A stretch of DNA of 64,000 bases, from positions 186,001 to 250,000 of the forward strand of contig NZ_ATUE01000005.1 of assembly GCF_000420045.1 (NCBI RefSeq), written 5' to 3'. Below are positions 33,544-43,480 of this stretch, one piece after another. A program made the position numbers and the translations under genes. The notes beneath the pieces are model-generated. The model was given only the letters and a program-made list of their open reading frames with translations. It had not been told where the DNA came from and searched no databases. Numbering within the stretch: the stretch's first letter is position 1; every line of letters starts with the position of its first letter. This stretch comes from Perlucidibaca piscinae DSM 21586 (GTDB lineage: Bacteria > Pseudomonadota > Gammaproteobacteria > Pseudomonadales > Moraxellaceae).

Positions 33544-35550
33544 ATGTCGACCGGTCGCATTCCCCAGAGCTTCATTGACGAGGTGCTGCTGCGCACCGAC
33601 ATCGTCGATCTGGTGGATGCACGGGTAAAGCTCAAGCGCGCCGGCAAGAACTACACGGCCTGCTGCCCGTTCCACACCGAAAAGTCCCCCTCCTTCACCG
33701 TCAACCGCGAAAAGCAGTTCTATTACTGCTTCGGCTGCGGCGCGACCGGCAATGCCCTCAGCTTCCTGATGGAGCACGACCGGCTGGAGTTCATCGACAG
33801 TCTCAAGCAGCTGGCCGGCGCCGCCGGCCTGACCCTGCCCGAGACACGTGACGGCAAGTCGCCTCCGCGCGATTCGCATCAGCCGCTCTACGACCTGCTG
33901 GAAACCGCCGCGAAGCACTTCGAGCAGCAACTGCGCACGGCGCCGGCGCGCGAGCGCGCGGTCAGCTATCTGCGCAAGCGTGGTGTCACCGGTGCGGTCG
34001 CCAAGGCTTTTCGCCTCGGCTACGCCCCGCCCGGCTGGGACAACCTGCTGCAGGCCCTGGCCAGCGATGCCCGCCAGCGCGAGCTGCTGCTGCAGACCGG
34101 CCTGCTGATACGCAACGAGCAGCGCCAGTCGGTCTATGACGCCATGCGCGATCGCGTGATCTTTCCGATCCGCGATTTTCGCGGCCGGGTCATCGCCTTC
34201 GGCGGCCGCGTGCTCAACGACGACAAGCCGAAATACCTGAATTCGCCAGAGTCTCCGGTATTCCACAAGGGTCAGGAGCTCTACGGCCTGTACGAGGCGC
34301 GACAGTCCGGCAAGCTGTCCCGCCTGCTGGTGGTCGAGGGCTACATGGACGTGGTGGCGCTGGCGCAGTTCGGCATTCCCGAGGCCGTGGCCACGCTGGG
34401 CACCGCCACCAGCACCAGCCATGTCGAGCGCCTGTTCCGCGTGGTCTCGGACGTGGTGTTCTGCTTCGACGGAGACGCTGCCGGACGCCGTGCCGCCTGG
34501 CGCGCCCTGGAAAGTGCCCTGCCCGCCCTGCGTGACGGCTACAGCGTGCGCTTCCTGTTTCTGCCCGATGGCGAGGACCCGGACTCGCTGGTGCGCCGCG
34601 AGGGACCCGAGCTCTTCCGTGCCCGCATCGATGCCGATGCCGTGCCACTGGCCGATCAGCTCTTCCGCCACCTCGGCGAAGACCTTCCCCTGCACACGCT
34701 GGAAGGGCGCTCGCGCCTGGCCAGCGAAGCCCTTCCGCTGCTGCGGCAAGTACCCGAGTGCCTGTTCCGCACCCTGCTGCTGCAGCGCCTGGGCAGCATC
34801 ACCGAGCTGTCGCTGGAGGTGCTTGAACAGCAGCTGGCGCAGCTTCAGGCCCAGGCGGACAAGCAGCAGGCAGCCCGTCAGCAGCCCGCGGCAAGCCCTG
34901 CCGCCGCATCGCCCCTGCCAGGCGCAGCAGACATGCAGGACGCTGCCGGCCATGACACCAGCCTCCCGCCCGACTGGGACGACATGCCGCCCTGGATGGC
35001 CGCCGATGCCGAGCAGGACGCGCCCGCGCACAGACCGGACCGCGGCTCCGGCAAACCCTGGCAACGGCGACGCGACAATGACGTACCGTCGCGTGGGCGC
35101 TACCCGGTGCCGGACCGCAGCGCCACGCTGACCCTGTCGGCGCGGGCCATCCTGGTCCTGCTGCGCGATCCGCAGCAGGCCATGCACTGGAGCGACGACC
35201 TGCTGTCCGGCCTGCAGGACCCTGAAACACCCCTGCTCAACGCGGTCCTTGCCACGCTGCAGCTCAACCCCGGGCGCTCTCTCGCTGCCCTGCTCGGCAG
35301 CTGGCACGGCACCGATGAAGGCGACGCCCTGGGTGCGCTGATGGCACGCGACATCATCGCGCCCAGCGAGGATCCGGCACGCGAGGCCGAGGACCTGCGC
35401 CTGCGCCTGCAGCTACGCGCCCTTGATGCCCGCGCCGATCATCTGCATCGGCAGCTTCAACAGGAGCCGACTCGCGAGATCCTGCAGGCATTGAGCGAGC
35501 TCAAGCAGGCGCACGCCCAGCTTGCCCTGCGCTTGCGCGGGACTCGCTGA
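33544..35550 (+). CDS. dnaG: DNA primase
   Basis: Makes RNA primers for replication and docks on DnaB. The 668-residue protein has the CHC2 zinc finger (Cys41, His44, Cys62, Cys65), the RNA-polymerase basic region (KYLNSPESPVFHKG), and the Toprim catalytic motifs VVEGYMDVVAL and CFDGDAAGR. A variable Gln/Ala/Pro-rich and acidic segment follows at about 435-520, then the C-terminal DnaB-interaction domain. It is longer than the 581-residue E. coli enzyme, mainly because of that linker. Confidence 0.96.
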   Translation: MSTGRIPQSFIDEVLLRTDIVDLVDARVKLKRAGKNYTACCPFHTEKSPSFTVNREKQFYYCFGCGATGNALSFLMEHDRLEFIDSLKQLAGAAGLTLPETRDGKSPPRDSHQPLYDLLETAAKHFEQQLRTAPARERAVSYLRKRGVTGAVAKAFRLGYAPPGWDNLLQALASDARQRELLLQTGLLIRNEQRQSVYDAMRDRVIFPIRDFRGRVIAFGGRVLNDDKPKYLNSPESPVFHKGQELYGLYEARQSGKLSRLLVVEGYMDVVALAQFGIPEAVATLGTATSTSHVERLFRVVSDVVFCFDGDAAGRRAAWRALESALPALRDGYSVRFLFLPDGEDPDSLVRREGPELFRARIDADAVPLADQLFRHLGEDLPLHTLEGRSRLASEALPLLRQVPECLFRTLLLQRLGSITELSLEVLEQQLAQLQAQADKQQAARQQPAASPAAASPLPGAADMQDAAGHDTSLPPDWDDMPPWMAADAEQDAPAHRPDRGSGKPWQRRRDNDVPSRGRYPVPDRSATLTLSARAILVLLRDPQQAMHWSDDLLSGLQDPETPLLNAVLATLQLNPGRSLAALLGSWHGTDEGDALGALMARDIIAPSEDPAREAEDLRLRLQLRALDARADHLHRQLQQEPTREILQALSELKQAHAQLALRLRGTR

Positions 35551-35563
35551 TGCCGCTGTGCTG

Positions 35564-35593
35564 CTGACAAAATCAGCGCCGACACCGTATAAT
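35564..35593 (+). promoter_or_regulatory. Sigma70 promoter for rpoD
   Basis: CTGACA (35564-35569), an 18-bp spacer and a perfect TATAAT (35588-35593) lie in the 80 bp between dnaG and rpoD, so rpoD can be transcribed apart from the rest of the operon. Confidence 0.8.
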
Positions 35594-35630
35594 CCCGCTC
35601 TTGATTTCGCACCGTTGCGCCGGGGACCCG

Positions 35631-37565
<1,935 letters not shown>

Positions 37566-37582
37566 GCGGCGCGCGGTGAATG

Positions 37583-37612
37583 AAAAAACCGGCCATCATG
37601 GCCGGTTTTTTC
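37583..37612 (+). terminator. Intrinsic terminator after rpoD
   Basis: AAAAAACCGGCC-ATCAT-GGCCGGTTTTTT: a GC-rich stem flanked by A and T runs, 18 bp after the rpoD stop. It can act in both directions, also ending the minus-strand orphan gene at 37655. Confidence 0.93.
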
Positions 37613-37654
37613 GTGTCAGGGAGCGTCAGCGTACAGACACGGACGTGACATCAC

Positions 37655-38059
37655 TCAGCGCACCTTGAGCTGCGCCCCCAGGACCAGAAACAGGTCGGTA
37701 CTGCCGTTGACCTTTTCGATGCCGGGCAACAGGAAGAGCTCGGCACCCACCCGTTTCGTGCTCATCACGTCATAGCCGAGGCGCCCCATCGGCAATACCG
37801 GATAATCGTTGTAGCCCAGCGCCAGCCCTACTTCGTAGAAGGCGCGCCCCCACGGGCTTTCTGCCGTCTTCAAATACTGCCGCTTGGCAGCCCAGACCGT
37901 GTCATCGCGCTGTGAGTTGCGGAAATAGCCAGCAGAAAAATCACCGACCAGCTCGCTGTCGCAGGCGACACCAAAGGCAGGATGAAACTCTTCGTAATCA
38001 ATCTCGTTGCCGATGTGCTGGGACACCGCCACCAGCAGGAGGGCACAGGAAGCAATCAT
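37655..38059 (-). CDS. Exported protein of unknown function (small barrel-like)
   Basis: From the ATG at 38059 the product has 134 residues: a hydrophobic signal-like start (MIASCALLLVAVSQHIG) and then about 115 residues. Alternating aromatic and small residues (AGYFRNSQ, GRAFYEVGLALGYNDYPV, GRLGYDVM, GAELFLLPG, DLFLVLGAQL) suggest successive beta strands. I do not recognise a named family; the pattern resembles small secreted or barrel proteins sometimes seen in phage and proteobacterial genomes. The frame extends upstream to a TTG at 38098 without support. It stands alone between rpoD and a hydrolase gene, with a hairpin (38125-38144) upstream. Confidence 0.6.
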   Translation of the reverse strand: MIASCALLLVAVSQHIGNEIDYEEFHPAFGVACDSELVGDFSAGYFRNSQRDDTVWAAKRQYLKTAESPWGRAFYEVGLALGYNDYPVLPMGRLGYDVMSTKRVGAELFLLPGIEKVNGSTDLFLVLGAQLKVR

Positions 38060-38124
38060 GAACGTGGTCTCTCTCAGGACAGGCGTGAAGGATGACAAAG
38101 ACGCGCCGGCATGCCGAGTCAGAC

Positions 38125-38144
38125 GCCATACGATTTCGTACGGC
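38125..38144. terminator. Hairpin between hydrolase operon and exported orphan
   Basis: GCC-A-TACGA-TT-TCGTA-C-GGC is a 20-nt dyad followed on the plus strand by TTTTGTT. It lies 14 bp beyond the hydrolase stop on the minus strand, where the T-tract would precede the hairpin, so its orientation fits a plus-strand terminator better. Role uncertain. Confidence 0.35.
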
Positions 38145-38157
38145 TTTTGTTATGTAC

Positions 38158-39072
38158 TCAGGCAGTCGCGAGGAAGTCCGCGAACTCGCGCGCAAAACGC
38201 AGCGGCTCGTCCTTGAGCGGCACGTGACCGGAACGCTCGAAGCGCACGACACGCGACGCCGGATGGTACGCAGCCACCACACGCTGACCGGCCTCCGCAT
38301 ACAGTGGCGAACGCGCCCCCAGGAACACCGTGATGGGGATGCGGCAGGTCGCCAGTGAGGCCCGGTAATCATGGCCGCCAGCCACATAGGCAGGCAGGTA
38401 GGTGCGCATCTGCCCGAGGTCGGCGAGCGGCAACGGAATCCGCGCCAGCACGGGCGCCGGCAGACGCATCAGAAACGACAGGAGCGGCTTCAGACCGCGC
38501 CCGCCCGCCATCAGTGCCAGCACGTCCGCCAGGTCGGCACCGACATCATGGCGCACGGACGCAGGCAGATCGGCAAAGCGACGACATGCCGGGTAATCGT
38601 TGACCCGCTCGAGAATGCCTTGCAGGGTGCCGAAAAGCGCCTCCTGACGAGCACCGAACAGGCCGTGAGGCCAGTCGCTGCGGTTGCCGATGCAGGGCGA
38701 CTGGTCGATGTGCAGGTAGCGACTGACACCGGAAAAGCCATCCAGCTGGTGCAGATGCAGCGCCGTGGTCGCCCCCAGGGAAATGCCGACCAGCAGAAGC
38801 TCGTCGAGCCCGAAATGACGAATCAGGTCCTGAACATCCTCGGCATGGGCCTGGAAGATGTCGCCGGACTTGAACGGCGTGTCAGCGGATCGGCCCGCGC
38901 CACGCAGATCAGGCAGGTAGAAGCGATGACGCGACAGGTGCGGCAGGATGAACGGCAGCCAGTGGTCACCTCGCATGCCAAGTCCGTGCAGCATGAGCAC
39001 CGGCCGGCCGCGCCCGAGGACGCGGACAGCCAGGCTCTGCCCGTCGCGCAGGGGGATGCGCGAGACCGACAT
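38158..39072 (-). CDS. Alpha/beta-hydrolase
   Basis: A 304-residue alpha/beta-hydrolase with the oxyanion segment VLMLHGLGMRGDHW, the nucleophile elbow VGISLGAT, and a C-terminal catalytic His in RSGHVPLKD; the acid is probably the Asp/Glu around FLGARSPLYAEAG. The lid region (about 130-215) is long. Substrate unknown; esterase or lactonase-like. The ATG at 39072 overlaps the SDR stop (TGATG), so it is translated with the SDR gene, and the pair may act on one lipid-like or alcohol/ester substrate. Confidence 0.8.
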   Translation of the reverse strand: MSVSRIPLRDGQSLAVRVLGRGRPVLMLHGLGMRGDHWLPFILPHLSRHRFYLPDLRGAGRSADTPFKSGDIFQAHAEDVQDLIRHFGLDELLLVGISLGATTALHLHQLDGFSGVSRYLHIDQSPCIGNRSDWPHGLFGARQEALFGTLQGILERVNDYPACRRFADLPASVRHDVGADLADVLALMAGGRGLKPLLSFLMRLPAPVLARIPLPLADLGQMRTYLPAYVAGGHDYRASLATCRIPITVFLGARSPLYAEAGQRVVAAYHPASRVVRFERSGHVPLKDEPLRFAREFADFLATA

Positions 39073-39899
39073 CACTTCATGGACTTGGTACTGAGCGAGA
39101 CCAGCTTCTGGTAGGTCGACGGGAACAGACGCACCATCAGGTCGAGAACCTTGGCATCGGTGCCGACGAGCACGCGACGCTGATTCTTCTCGACGGCGCG
39201 GATGATGATCTCAGCGGCCTTGTCGGCACTGGTGGTGAACAGCTTCTCGAACTTCTCGGTGCTGTTGGTGGTCATGCCCATCTTGGTGATGGACTCGTCC
39301 ATGCGCGCGGCACGGGCAATGTTGGTCTTGATGCCGCCGGGGTGCACGCTGGTCGCGCTGACGTTGACCTTCTGCAGCTCCAGCTCCTGGCGCAGGGCCT
39401 CGGTGAAGCCGCGTACTGCGAACTTGGAGGCGTTGTAGGCGCTCTGCGACGGCACCGCGAACAGACCGAAGACACTGGAGGTGTTGATGATGTGGCCCTC
39501 GCCAGCATCCTTCAGGTAGGGCAGGAACGCCTTGGTGCCATGCACCACGCCCCAGAAGTTGATGTTCATGATCCATTCCAGATCTTCGTAGCTGCCGCCA
39601 TCGACGGCGCTGCCCAGCGCCACGCCGGCATTGTTGAAGATCAGGTTGACCTTGCCGTGATCACGCGCGACCTGGTCGGCCCAGGCGAATACCGCATCCT
39701 TGTTGGCAACATCAAGCTTCTGCGACGTGACCTTGACGCCATAGGGCGCCACCAGCTGCACGGTCTCGGCAAGGCCCTTCTCGTTGATGTCACTGAGGGC
39801 CACATGGCAGCCGCGCTTGGCCATCTGGATGGCGAGGGAGCGGCCCATCCCGGAGCCGGCGCCAGTGATTGCTGCAACCTTGTTCTGGAAGTCTTTCAT
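39072..39899 (-). CDS. Short-chain dehydrogenase/reductase
   Basis: A 275-residue classical SDR: TGAGSGMGRSLA cofactor loop, NNAGVALGS, catalytic Ser in NTSSVFG, and YNASK. The Asp of ALSDINE after strand 2 suggests NAD preference. The ATG at 39899 is used because family members begin MKDFxxKVAAITGAG and AGG precedes it; the frame is open to 39953. It forms a two-gene operon with the hydrolase. A promoter region rich in TGACA dyads precedes it, pointing to repressor control. Substrate unknown; similar pairs are common near lipid-metabolism genes in Moraxellaceae. Confidence 0.85.
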   Translation of the reverse strand: MKDFQNKVAAITGAGSGMGRSLAIQMAKRGCHVALSDINEKGLAETVQLVAPYGVKVTSQKLDVANKDAVFAWADQVARDHGKVNLIFNNAGVALGSAVDGGSYEDLEWIMNINFWGVVHGTKAFLPYLKDAGEGHIINTSSVFGLFAVPSQSAYNASKFAVRGFTEALRQELELQKVNVSATSVHPGGIKTNIARAARMDESITKMGMTTNSTEKFEKLFTTSADKAAEIIIRAVEKNQRRVLVGTDAKVLDLMVRLFPSTYQKLVSLSTKSMK

Positions 39900-39917
39900 C
39901 GTGTTCTGCCTGCATGT

Positions 39918-39970
39918 TGACATCGGACGCTGGCAAGTTATATCTGACAACATTCAATGTCAAGTGACAT
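39918..39970 (-). promoter_or_regulatory. Dyad-rich promoter/operator of the SDR-hydrolase operon
   Basis: ATGTCA-AG-TGACAT (39957-39970) is a perfect dyad that contains the minus-strand -35-like TTGACA (39958-39963). A second spaced dyad TGACA-N8-TGTCA uses 39945-39962 and a further TGACAT lies at 39918-39923. A TATAAC -10-like box sits at 39937-39942, spacer 15, which is short. This layout suggests a repressor covering the -35 element. The rest of the 121-bp gap to metR shows nothing else. Confidence 0.5.
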
Positions 39971-40020
39971 CTTGGCAGATTGCACGCCAGCCCGACGACA
40001 TGATGACCGGAAAGTCACAC

Positions 40021-40944
40021 TCAGTCACTCATCGCCACCGGTCGTATGCCATCCAGGAAGCGCTGACTGGTCTCGCGGATGGTGGTCAGCAGGTCACGCA
40101 CATAGGGCCTCGCCCTGTCCTGCTCGCGCAGCGCCGCCTGCAGCGTGCACCAGACACCCTCGCCAAGCGGCCGTGTGCGCACCCAGCCACGTCCGACATA
40201 TTCGGCCGCCGCCCAGTTCGGCAGCGCGCAGACCCCGCGTCCGCTGGCCACCAGCTGCACCATCATCAGCGTCAGCTCGGTATGACGCACACGCGCCGGC
40301 ATCACGCCCGCCGGAGTCAGGAAGTGCTGGAAGATGTCCAGGCGACCGGCATCGACCGGATAGGTGATCAGCGTCTCGCCGGCCAGATCCTCGGGACGTA
40401 TCTGTGCGCGCTCGTTGAGCGGATGGCCATTGCCCAGAACCAGCACCGATTCGTACTCGAACAACGGCTCGAAGCACAGGCCCTCGTGCTCGCCGGGGTT
40501 GGAGGTGACCACGCAATCCAGCTCGCCCTCGCGCAGGCTGTCCTGGGCATCGCCATGGAAACCGCTCTGGAAGTCCAGCTCGACCTCGGGCCAGTGTTGA
40601 CGAAAGCTGTTGATGGTCGGCATCAGCCACTCGAAGCAGCTGTGGCACTCGATGGCCATGATCAGGCGCCCGGCCTGGCCGCTGTTGAGCTTGCCGATGT
40701 CGCGCTCGGCCTGGCGCAGGGCCGGCAGGACGACATCCGCCAGCGCCAGCAGACGCTCGCCCACCGGCGTGAAACGCGGCGGCCGGGTCTTGCGGATCAG
40801 CACCGGCGCATCCAGCGTGGACTCCAGCTCACGCAGCTGATGGGAGAGCGCCGACTGGGTCAGGAACAGGCGCTCGGAGGCGGCCGCCAGCGAGCCGGCA
40901 TCCTGGATGGCCTTGAGGGTGCGCAACTGGCGAATATCGATCAT
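40021..40944 (-). CDS. metR: LysR-family regulator, MetR-like
   Basis: A 307-residue LysR regulator with an N-terminal winged helix (LRTLKAIQDAGSLAAASERLFLTQSALSHQLRELE) and a periplasmic-binding-like effector domain. Divergence from metE with a 110-bp shared control region, and high similarity of the helix-turn-helix to MetR, identify it as the homocysteine-responsive activator of methionine genes. The ATG at 40944 is preferred over a TTG at 40953. MetR normally activates metE and represses its own gene. Confidence 0.9.
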   Translation of the reverse strand: MIDIRQLRTLKAIQDAGSLAAASERLFLTQSALSHQLRELESTLDAPVLIRKTRPPRFTPVGERLLALADVVLPALRQAERDIGKLNSGQAGRLIMAIECHSCFEWLMPTINSFRQHWPEVELDFQSGFHGDAQDSLREGELDCVVTSNPGEHEGLCFEPLFEYESVLVLGNGHPLNERAQIRPEDLAGETLITYPVDAGRLDIFQHFLTPAGVMPARVRHTELTLMMVQLVASGRGVCALPNWAAAEYVGRGWVRTRPLGEGVWCTLQAALREQDRARPYVRDLLTTIRETSQRFLDGIRPVAMSD

Positions 40945-40956
40945 GGCGGCCAATCA

Positions 40957-41000
40957 TTAGAAATATTCACCGATTCTCGTAAAAAAATGAGTTTGTTTCA
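40957..41000. promoter_or_regulatory. Candidate MetR sites between metR and metE
   Basis: TGAG-TTTGT-TTCA (40988-41000) matches the MetR consensus TGAA-N5-TTCA in 7 of 8 half-site bases, with T at the central W. A weaker TTAG-AAATA-TTCA (40957-40969) matches 6 of 8. Enteric metE also has two adjacent MetR sites. Sequence match only. Confidence 0.45.
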
Positions 41001-41054
41001 ATTGGTCGCGCGCAGCAGACTGCCGGCCTGAACACAGACCGCAGGTAAATCATC

Positions 41055-43388
41055 ATGCACGCACACATTCTGGGCTTTCCGCGCATAGGCGCCGCCCGCG
41101 AACTCAAGGTCGTCCTCGAGGCCTACTGGGCAGGCAAGATAGAGCGCAGCGAACTGGAGCGGACCGCCCGCGACCTGCGCGCCCGCCACTGGGCGCAGCA
41201 GCGCGACGCCGGCCTGGACTTCGTCACCGTCGGTGACTTCGCCTACTACGACCAGGTGCTCAACGCCTCGGCCTTGGTCGGCGCCATCCCCGCCCGCTTC
41301 CGCGCCCACGCTGCTGGCGACCATGGCGGCGGCAATGCCGATGTCGACCTCGACACCCTGTTCCTGATGGCTCGTGGCCGCTCGCGCTGCGGCTGCGATG
41401 CGCCGGCCGCCGAGATGACCAAGTGGTTCGACACCAACTACCACTATCTGGTCCCCGAGCTGACCGCTGACCAGCAGTTCACGCTGTCCTCGCAGCGCCT
41501 GTTCGACGAGGTGCGCGAGGCGCAGGCGCTGGGCCACGCTGTCAAGGCCGTGGTCATCGGCCCGCTGACGTATCTGTGGCTGAGCAAGGCCTATGGCGGC
41601 GACTTCGAGCGCCTGGACCTGCTCGACCGCCTGCTGCCGGTGTACGCGCAGGTCCTGCAGCAGCTGGCCGATCTCGGGGTGACCTGGGTGCAGGTCGACG
41701 AGCCCATCCTCTCGCTGGATCTGCCGGCCGCCTGGCAGGCCGCCTTCGAGTCGGCCTACAACCGCCTGCAGACGCGCAGCATCAATGTCCTGCTCACAAC
41801 CTACTTCGGCCCGCTTGCCGACAACCTCTGGCTGGCCAGCCGCCTGCCGGTCGCAGGCCTGCACATCGACGTCACCCGCAGCGGTGATGAATGGCGCCGC
41901 GTCATCGACAACCTGTCCGAGTACAAGGTGCTGTCGCTGGGCCTGGTCGACGCCCGCAACATCTGGCGCGCTGACCTCGGCCGCCTGGCCGGCATCGCCC
42001 GTGAAGCGCACGCGCGTCTCGGCGAGCGCCTGTGGATCGCCAGCTCGGCCTCGCTGCAGCATGTGCCGGTGGACCTGCGCAACGAGACCACCCTGCCGGC
42101 CGAAACGCTGTCCTGGCTCGCCTTCGCGGTGCAGAAGCTCGACGAGGTGCAGATCCTGCGTCTGGCCGCATCCGAGCCGGACAGCCCGGTCGTGTGCGCC
42201 GCCATCGCAAGCGCCGAGTCGGCCCTGGCCAGCCGCCGCGCCGCCGCCTGGCGCCGCAATGACGGCGTGCGTCAACGTGTCGCCGCGCTGACCGCCGCCG
42301 ACAGCCTGCGCGCCCCTTACGCCGAGCGCGCTCGCCAGCAGCAGGCCCTGCTGCAGCTGCCGCCGCTGCCGACCACCACCATAGGCTCCTTTCCGCAGAC
42401 CACCGAAATCCGCCAGGCGCGCGCCGCCTTCAAGGCCGGACGCATCAGCCAGAGCGAGTACGAGCACGCCATGCGCGCATTCGTGGCCGAGTCGGTGCAG
42501 GTGCAGGAGGATCTGGGCCTGGATGTGCTGGTGCATGGCGAGCCGGAACGCAACGACATGGTCGAATACTTCGGCGAACAGCTGGAAGGCTTCCTGTTCA
42601 CCCGCAACGGCTGGGTGCAGAGCTACGGCAGCCGCTGCGTGAAGCCACCCATCATCGCCGGCGATGTCAGCCGTCCGGCACCGATGACGGTGTCCTGGGC
42701 GCAGTTCGCGCAGTCGCTGACCCGCAAGCCCATGAAAGGCATGCTCACCGGCCCGGTGACCATCCTCTGCTGGTCCTTCCCGCGTGACGACCTGGCGCGC
42801 GAGGACATCGCCGCGCAGATCGCGCTGGCCATCCGTGACGAGGTCGTCGATCTGGAAGCCGCCGGCATTCAGGTCATACAGATCGACGAGCCGGCCTTCC
42901 GCGAAGGCCTGCCGCTGCGCAAGTCCGAGCAGGCCGCCTACTGGCTCTGGGCGGTCGAGGCCTTCCGCCTGTCCGCCAGCGGCGTGCGTAGCGAAACGCA
43001 GATCCACACCCACATGTGCTATTCGGACTTCAACGATTGCATACGCCAGATCGCCGCCATGGACGCCGACGTCATCACCATCGAGACGGCGCGCTCGGCC
43101 ATGGAGCTGCTGCAAGTGTTCAGCGAGTTCAGCTACCCCAACGCCATCGGCCCGGGTGTCTATGACATCCATTCGCCGCGCGTGCCGGGCGCTGATGCCA
43201 TGCAGCATCTGCTGGTCGAGGCCCTGCACCAGATCCCGGCCGAGCGCCTGTGGGTCAATCCGGACTGCGGGCTAAAGACACGCGGCTGGCCGGAGGTGAA
43301 GGCTGCGCTGGCAGAGATGGTCCGGGCCACTCGCATCCTGCGCGCCGAACTGGCTGAAAAGGCCACGGCGGAGGTCCTCAGCGCCTGA
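41055..43388 (+). CDS. metE: Cobalamin-independent methionine synthase
   Basis: Transfers a methyl group from 5-methyltetrahydrofolate (triglutamate) to homocysteine. The 777-residue protein has the N-terminal folate-binding barrel (HILGFPRIGAARELK) and the C-terminal catalytic barrel. The latter carries IGSFPQTTEIR, the zinc ligands in HTHMCYSDF (His and Cys) and NPDCGLKTR (Cys). It is slightly longer than the usual 750-760. Divergent metR probably activates it when homocysteine builds up. A hairpin terminator follows. Confidence 0.96.
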   Translation: MHAHILGFPRIGAARELKVVLEAYWAGKIERSELERTARDLRARHWAQQRDAGLDFVTVGDFAYYDQVLNASALVGAIPARFRAHAAGDHGGGNADVDLDTLFLMARGRSRCGCDAPAAEMTKWFDTNYHYLVPELTADQQFTLSSQRLFDEVREAQALGHAVKAVVIGPLTYLWLSKAYGGDFERLDLLDRLLPVYAQVLQQLADLGVTWVQVDEPILSLDLPAAWQAAFESAYNRLQTRSINVLLTTYFGPLADNLWLASRLPVAGLHIDVTRSGDEWRRVIDNLSEYKVLSLGLVDARNIWRADLGRLAGIAREAHARLGERLWIASSASLQHVPVDLRNETTLPAETLSWLAFAVQKLDEVQILRLAASEPDSPVVCAAIASAESALASRRAAAWRRNDGVRQRVAALTAADSLRAPYAERARQQQALLQLPPLPTTTIGSFPQTTEIRQARAAFKAGRISQSEYEHAMRAFVAESVQVQEDLGLDVLVHGEPERNDMVEYFGEQLEGFLFTRNGWVQSYGSRCVKPPIIAGDVSRPAPMTVSWAQFAQSLTRKPMKGMLTGPVTILCWSFPRDDLAREDIAAQIALAIRDEVVDLEAAGIQVIQIDEPAFREGLPLRKSEQAAYWLWAVEAFRLSASGVRSETQIHTHMCYSDFNDCIRQIAAMDADVITIETARSAMELLQVFSEFSYPNAIGPGVYDIHSPRVPGADAMQHLLVEALHQIPAERLWVNPDCGLKTRGWPEVKAALAEMVRATRILRAELAEKATAEVLSA

Positions 43389-43403
43389 TACCACGAGACA
43401 TTA

Positions 43404-43436
43404 AAAGCCCCGGGCTCGCGAGAGCACCGGGGCTTT
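43404..43436. terminator. Bidirectional intrinsic terminator between metE and fadH
   Basis: AAAGCCCCGG (43404-43413) pairs perfectly with CCGGGGCTTT (43427-43436), and GCTC-GCGA-GAGC extends the stem across a bulged A. Short T-tracts flank both sides, so it can serve both convergent genes. Confidence 0.88.
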
Positions 43437-43480
43437 CTCATGACCGCACATCAGGGTGACGCGGGCGGACCCGCGCTCAC

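Noticed and set aside
33247..35307. A 686-codon minus-strand frame opposite dnaG
   Set aside because: Antisense shadow; the zinc finger and Toprim motifs show that dnaG is the real gene.
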